Shown: one piece after another, positions 60,514-64,000 of the stretch | Layout of the letters: each line of letters starts with the position of its first letter | Numbering within the stretch: the first letter of the stretch is position 1 | Assembly: GCA_963730325.1 (NCBI GenBank) | Contig: CAVSRC010000007.1 | Location: 310,001-374,000 of the forward strand | Length of the DNA stretch: 64,000 nt | Direction of reading: 5' to 3' | Source: CAVSRC01 sp963730325 | Lineage (GTDB): Bacteria > Pseudomonadota > Alphaproteobacteria > Rhizobiales > Kaistiaceae | Made by a program: the position numbers and the translations under genes | Notes under the pieces: model-generated | Told to the model about the DNA's origin: nothing | The model's input: only the letters and a program-made list of their open reading frames with translations | Databases searched by the model: none

Positions 60514-61729
60514 CTAAAACCAGGCACCCGAGGAGGGCGACCCGCCGGAGGGAATGCTGCAGCCGCACCCCTGGCCCTTGTAGCCACCGTGCCGATGGAT
60601 CTTGTGGTGGGACTTGACCTTGTGGCTGCGGGACTTGGTCCTGTGATGGGCGGACTTGCCCTTGTGATCGCCACCGGACTTGCCGTACTTGCCGCCAGGC
60701 TTGCCATGTGACTGGCCCTGCGGCTTGCCATGGGTCTGGCCCTGCGGCTTGCCATGGGTCTGGCCCTGCGGCTTGCCATGGGTCTGGCCCTGCGGCTTGC
60801 CATGGGTCTGGCCCTGCGGCTTGCCATGGGTCTGGCCCTGCGGCTTGCCATGGGTCTGGCCCTGCGGCTTGCCATGGGTCTGGCCCTGCGGCTTGCCATG
60901 GGTCTGGCCCTGCGGCTTGCCATGGGTCTGGCCCTGCGGCTTGCCATGGGTCTGGCCCTGCGGCTTGCCATGGGTCTGGCCCTGCGGCTGGCCATAGGTC
61001 TGGCCCTGCGGCTTGCCATGGGTCTGGCCCTGCGGCTTGCCATGGGTCTGGCCCTGCGGCTCGCCATGGGTCCTGGCCCTGCGGCTGGCCATAGGTCTGG
61101 CCCTGCGGCTTGCCATGGGTCTGGCCCTGCGGCTCGCCATAGGTCTGGCCCTGCGGCTTGCCATGGGTCTGGCCCTGCGGCTTGCCATGGGTCTGGCCCT
61201 GCGGCTTGCCATGGGTCTGGCCCTGCGGCTTGCCATAGGTCTGGCCCTGCGGCTTGCCATGGGTCTGGCCCTGCGGCTTGCCATAGGTCTGGCCCTGCGG
61301 CTTGCCATGGGTCTGGCCCTGCGGCTTGCCATAGGTCTGGCCCTGCGGCTTGCCGTGGGTCTGGCCATGCGGCTTGAAGTGCGGCTTGAAGTGCGGCTTG
61401 AAGTGCGGCTTGAAATGCGGCTTGATGCGGCTTGTACGGCATGTCTTGCGGTCCCAGTGGCAGACCTCCTTGGGGGGCTCCTTCGGCGTATAGCTCACCA
61501 GATTTGAGCCGGCGCCCGAAAGGGCCGGGCACTGGCATTCCGCCTTGTTCCAGGCATTGTTGGCGGCACAATAGCCACTGAGAATTTTGACGTTGGTTGC
61601 CCCGCACTCGGCGATGGCGTTTGCAGCTTGCGTTGATAGCGTCGCGGCACTCGCTGCGATAGCTGACGACGCAATTAGAAAGACTGCGGCGTGCGCCGGC
61701 AGCCGGAACGCTCTCCATTTACTGAACAT
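60514..61729 (-). CDS. Secreted two-tier repeat protein, frameshifted inside repeats
   Basis: A protein of about 404 residues if one extra base is ignored. Residues 1-29 are a signal peptide (MFSKWRAFRLPAHAAVFLIA...ASA); a short mature head contains several cysteines (CGATNVK, GYCAANN, ECQCPA, EVCHWDRKTC); then about five FKPH units (12-bp repeats), and about 27 copies of an 8-residue unit GKPQGQTH or GKPQGQTY (24-bp repeats). At about 61072 one extra C changes the frame so that the C-terminal part (HGKPGGKYGK, KSHHKIHRHGG, GCGCSIPSGG) lies in another frame. The head and tail look designed for the cell envelope; the His-rich units could bind metals. No known family is recognised. Confidence 0.6.
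60718..61376. repeat. 24-bp tandem repeat array (about 27 units)
   Basis: Near-identical units reading TGCGGCTTGCCATGGGTC then TGGCCC on the plus strand. Variation is mainly G versus A in CCATGGG/CCATAGG (His/Tyr) and a few CTCGCC or CTGGCC changes. It encodes GKPQGQ(T/S)H/Y in the minus-strand gene. A second array of 12-bp units (GGCTTGAAGTGC) follows at 61371-61425. The homogeneity implies recent expansion by slippage or recombination. Confidence 0.9.
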
Positions 61730-62165
61730 CTGCAGGTCTTCCCTCGAAAGTGCATCCGCGGGGCCTCTACCGCCTGCAAGAGGGAGTTTTTATTCCAATT
61801 TTCTTCAATTCAAGGCGTTTCTACATGCCTGTTAAAGCTTAGTTAACGAATAGAATTTCGGCTTTGTTAGTCTTTACGACGTGGCTACTCGTTAATTATG
61901 ATTTTCTTAAACATGAAGCTGACAACTTGTGGAAAATACCGGGCGCCGAAGAAGGACCAAGGTGAGGAGGGCGCCGACGACTATCGTCGGTTGTCGTCCG
62001 ATGTGGCACCAACCGTGGAAAACCCCCGTATTCCGGGGCTGCGTAGGCAATTGATTCGTTTGCGCCTGTCAAGGCGGGCGCGCGCACGACGATGCTGTGC
62101 GCGCGCGGCCGGCCTGGATGCGTGGCCAGAACCGGGTGTGACGGGCTGGTTGAGACGATAGCGTC
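61730..62165. other. 436-bp intergenic region between divergent-facing genes
   Basis: Lower GC than its neighbours. It contains the 5' leader of the repeat gene (GAGGGAAG before its ATG at 61729), a CtrA-type box at 61832-61847, and an 87-codon frame (61898-62161) with an Arg/Ala-rich end that looks like noncoding readthrough. No RNA gene recognised. Confidence 0.5.
61832..61847. promoter_or_regulatory. CtrA-type binding motif
   Basis: TTAAAGCTTAGTTAAC matches TTAA-N7-TTAAC exactly, and the reverse strand also fits. It lies about 103 bp upstream of the repeat gene's start. In alphaproteobacteria such boxes mark genes controlled by the cell-cycle regulator CtrA. Confidence 0.6.
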
Positions 62166-63380
62166 TCAGATGGCGCCTTCGCCTTCGGCGACTTCGATCG
62201 GGCTCGGCGGGATGGGCGTCGAGCGGCCGAAGCGGCCGAGCGTATCGCGGCGGATGAAGAGGATCGCCATGGCGACCAGTGCAGACAGGGCGGAAACGGT
62301 GAAGGTCGTCTGCGGCCCGGCCAGTTCGGCGATCTTGGGCGCGGCATAGGGCGCGATGACGCCGGCGAACCAGCGCACGAAATTGTAGCCGGCCGAGGCG
62401 ACCGGGCGTGGCGCATCGGAGACTTCCAGGGCCATCTCCGTATAGACCGTGTTGTTGATCCCCATGAGCGCACCGGAGAGCACGACAGCGGCGACGATCC
62501 AGGCCGGCGAGCCGAAGGCGATGACCATGAGCAGGCCGGCGAAGAGCACCAGGCAGGCGCCGGCCAGCATCACCTCGCTGAAGCGTGCCTGCAGACGCGG
62601 CGCCACCAGCACCGAGAAGACGGCAAGCAGGATGCCCCAGCCGCAGAAGATGAGGCCAACCGTGTGCGGCGACATCATCAACACGAAGGGCGCGAAGGCG
62701 AGCACGGTGAAGAAGGCGTAGTTATAGAAGAGGGCGCTGACGGCGGTGGTGAGCAGGCCGCCGTGGCTGAGGGCGCGCAGCGGATCGGCGAGCGACGTCT
62801 TGCGCTCCGGCTTGGGCTGATGCGGCAGGAAGACAGCGACGGCGATGAAGCCGATCGCCATCAGCGTGGCCGTTCCATAGAACGGATAGCGCCAGGACAT
62901 GTCGCCGAGCGCGGCGCCGAGCAGGGGGCCGAGCGAGATGCCGAGACCGAGCGCGGCCTCGTAGAGGAGGATGGCGAGATAGCTGCCGCCGCTCGCCGCT
63001 GCGACGATGACGGAGAGGGCGGTGGCGACGAACAGGGCATTGCCGAGCCCCCAGCCGGCGCGGAAAGCGACAAGCGTGGGAATCGAGTTGGCCGTGCCTG
63101 ACAGGCCAGCAAAGACGACGATGAGCACCGCCCCGACAAGCAGTGTGGCGCGGCCGCCGATGCGGGTGGAGACGTAGCCGGTGATCAGCATCATCACCGA
63201 AGTGACGGCGAAATAGCTGGTAAACAGCAGCGACACCTGGCTCGGCGTGGCGTCGAGCCCGCGGGCGATGGACACCAGGATCGGATCGACCAGGCCAATG
63301 CTCATGAAGCCGACCATGGCGGCGAAGGCGGTGGCCCAGACGGATTTCGGCTGGCGGAAGAAGCTGGCTTTCTCGGACAT
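62166..63380 (-). CDS. MFS transporter
   Basis: A 404-residue transporter with about 12 hydrophobic segments. The first loop VSIARGLDATPSQVSLLFTSYFAV, then GYVSTRIGGRATLL (motif A region) and a cytoplasmic loop with basic residues after helix 6 (PERKTSLADPLRALSH) support the fold. It resembles drug or arabinose-efflux-type MFS proteins; no substrate can be assigned. The gene is divergent from a MarR-type regulator across a perfect palindrome and so is probably induced by its own substrate. Confidence 0.88.
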   Translation of the reverse strand: MSEKASFFRQPKSVWATAFAAMVGFMSIGLVDPILVSIARGLDATPSQVSLLFTSYFAVTSVMMLITGYVSTRIGGRATLLVGAVLIVVFAGLSGTANSIPTLVAFRAGWGLGNALFVATALSVIVAAASGGSYLAILLYEAALGLGISLGPLLGAALGDMSWRYPFYGTATLMAIGFIAVAVFLPHQPKPERKTSLADPLRALSHGGLLTTAVSALFYNYAFFTVLAFAPFVLMMSPHTVGLIFCGWGILLAVFSVLVAPRLQARFSEVMLAGACLVLFAGLLMVIAFGSPAWIVAAVVLSGALMGINNTVYTEMALEVSDAPRPVASAGYNFVRWFAGVIAPYAAPKIAELAGPQTTFTVSALSALVAMAILFIRRDTLGRFGRSTPIPPSPIEVAEGEGAI

Positions 63381-63462
63381 GCGTGGACCTGGAGATGGAC
63401 AGAAAGAGAGGCGGCCGCGATACGCAGCGGCCGCCAGTCGTGTGGATTTTCATTCTTCTTAT

Positions 63463-63481
63463 TATCTGTATGATACAGATA
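63463..63481. promoter_or_regulatory. MarR-type operator between MFS and MarR genes
   Basis: TATCTGTATGATACAGATA is a perfect 19-bp palindrome centred on G at 63472, in the A/T-rich divergent region. It overlaps a likely -10 (TATGAT at 63469-63474) for the MarR gene. The MarR protein encoded at 63544 is the natural ligand. Confidence 0.75.
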
Positions 63482-63543
63482 TAAGCACAGTCGCCTGAGC
63501 GCAAGGGGGGATGCGCGGCCCGGCGGCGGGGAGGATCGTTCGG

Positions 63544-64000
63544 ATGGTCAAGACGAAGGCGGGGGAGAAGGACCGCCAGGAGACCGACGCGGCGGCGGTG
63601 GAGCGCGAACTGATGTTCCTCAACCGCACGCTGGAGGCGCTGCAGCGCAAGCGCCGCTATCCACTGGAGCGGGCCGAGTTCCTCATCCTGCGCACGCTTG
63701 GCGAAGGTGGCGCGGTCACGGTGGGCGGGCTGGCCAGGGTGCTGCTGCTCGACGATTCCACCATGACGCGGCAGATCGCGGCGCTGGTCCGCAAGGGGCT
63801 GGTGGCGCGGACGCCGAACCCGGCCGACCGCCGCGCCGGGCTGATCGCAGCAACGGCGAAGGGCGCGAGGCTGATGCGGGACATGCTGGCGCTTCGCCGC
63901 GAGCGCGTCGCGCGCTACATCGGCGACTGGCGTCCGGAGGAGCGCGAATCCTTCGGCCGGCTGCTCGGCCGGTTCAATGCGCGCCTGGTGGAGACGCTCG
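63544..64000 (+). CDS. MarR-family regulator, cut by window end
   Basis: At least 152 residues of a winged-helix regulator with no stop before the window edge. The HTH region reads RAEFLILRTLGEGGAVTVGGLARVLLLDDSTMTRQIAALVRKGLVARTPNPADRRAGLI, including the conserved Asp-Arg-Arg wing. I start at the ATG at 63544, which has GGGGAGG 9 bp ahead; an in-frame ATG at 63511 also exists. It is divergent from the MFS gene at 62166 and likely represses it and itself. Confidence 0.88.
   Translation, partial: MVKTKAGEKDRQETDAAAVERELMFLNRTLEALQRKRRYPLERAEFLILRTLGEGGAVTVGGLARVLLLDDSTMTRQIAALVRKGLVARTPNPADRRAGLIAATAKGARLMRDMLALRRERVARYIGDWRPEERESFGRLLGRFNARLVETL

Noticed and set aside
60718..61376. CRISPR-like array
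   Set aside because: Units are contiguous without unique spacers and code for protein, so it is a tandem coding repeat.
60708..61507. Plus-strand frames over the 24-bp repeats
   Set aside because: A 24-bp unit is divisible by three, so several frames stay open by arithmetic; only the minus strand has a signal peptide, start site and non-repeat head and tail.
60197..61729. A 510-codon minus frame running past the repeat gene into ileS
   Set aside because: Its last 100 or so codons are antisense to ileS; the natural C-terminus lies in another frame ending at 60514.
61898..62161. An 87-codon frame beginning ATGATTTTCTT
   Set aside because: No good ribosome site and an Arg/Ala-rich end typical of noncoding GC-rich readthrough; the region also holds control elements.

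Overview
The window looks like the chromosome of a GC-rich alphaproteobacterium of the Hyphomicrobiales (Rhizobiales). This rests on gene order (argJ-mutT; comF-grxC-nitrilase-DUF1178; ubiG-lysC-ptsP-prfA-prmC-DUF4167-clpB), on the rrn operon order (16S, tRNA-Ile, tRNA-Ala, 23S, 5S), and on family-level features such as MarR/EmrAB, OxyR with its peroxiredoxin, and a fused Mla transporter. The genus cannot be fixed from the sequence alone.

Layout. 1-22.1 kb is a conserved housekeeping block: arginine synthesis, nucleotide sanitation, a glutaredoxin/nitrilase operon, carbonic anhydrase, ubiquinone synthesis, aspartate kinase, the nitrogen PTS enzyme I, translation termination, the ClpB disaggregase behind a heat-shock-type promoter, and a membrane-anchored M23 peptidase. 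22.3-27.9 kb is one complete rRNA operon with promoter and terminator. 28-32 kb holds a cysteine-rich protein, a broken glycosyltransferase, initiator tRNA-Met, and a divergent oxyR/peroxiredoxin pair. 32.1-42.6 kb is a carbohydrate island: a GH94 disaccharide phosphorylase, a LacI-type regulator, gluconokinase, a three-gene TRAP transporter, and an opposing gnd-zwf-glucokinase operon. Two operators with the same arms (TGTAA-N4-TTTCA) tie the phosphorylase to the gluconokinase/TRAP operon. 42.9-46.1 kb encodes a phospholipid-trafficking MlaEFD system in which both MlaB-like and PqiC-like domains appear fused. 46.1-57 kb is accessory metabolism: a GST, a stand-alone ComEC-like metallo-hydrolase, deoC with a two-domain ALDH16-type dehydrogenase and a TumE/TumA-type toxin-antitoxin pair between them, and a MarR-EmrAB efflux operon. 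57.2-60.4 kb is a long, eukaryote-like (type 2) isoleucyl-tRNA synthetase. 60.5-61.7 kb is a secreted repeat protein with two tiers of in-frame repeats and a CtrA-type box upstream. The right end is an MFS transporter divergent from a MarR regulator (cut by the window edge) around a perfect 19-bp palindrome.

How the parts may work together: the GH94 enzyme would release glucose-1-phosphate plus free sugar, the glucokinase would phosphorylate glucose, Zwf and Gnd would run oxidation to pentose phosphate, and gluconokinase would feed 6-phosphogluconate to the same route.

Single-base frameshifts break at least five otherwise well-conserved genes (PAP2 phosphatase, a GT39-like transferase twice, glucokinase, zwf, ALDH16) and the repeat gene. 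Either the sequence carries indel errors or this lineage is losing genes. Interpretations of those loci depend on which is true.
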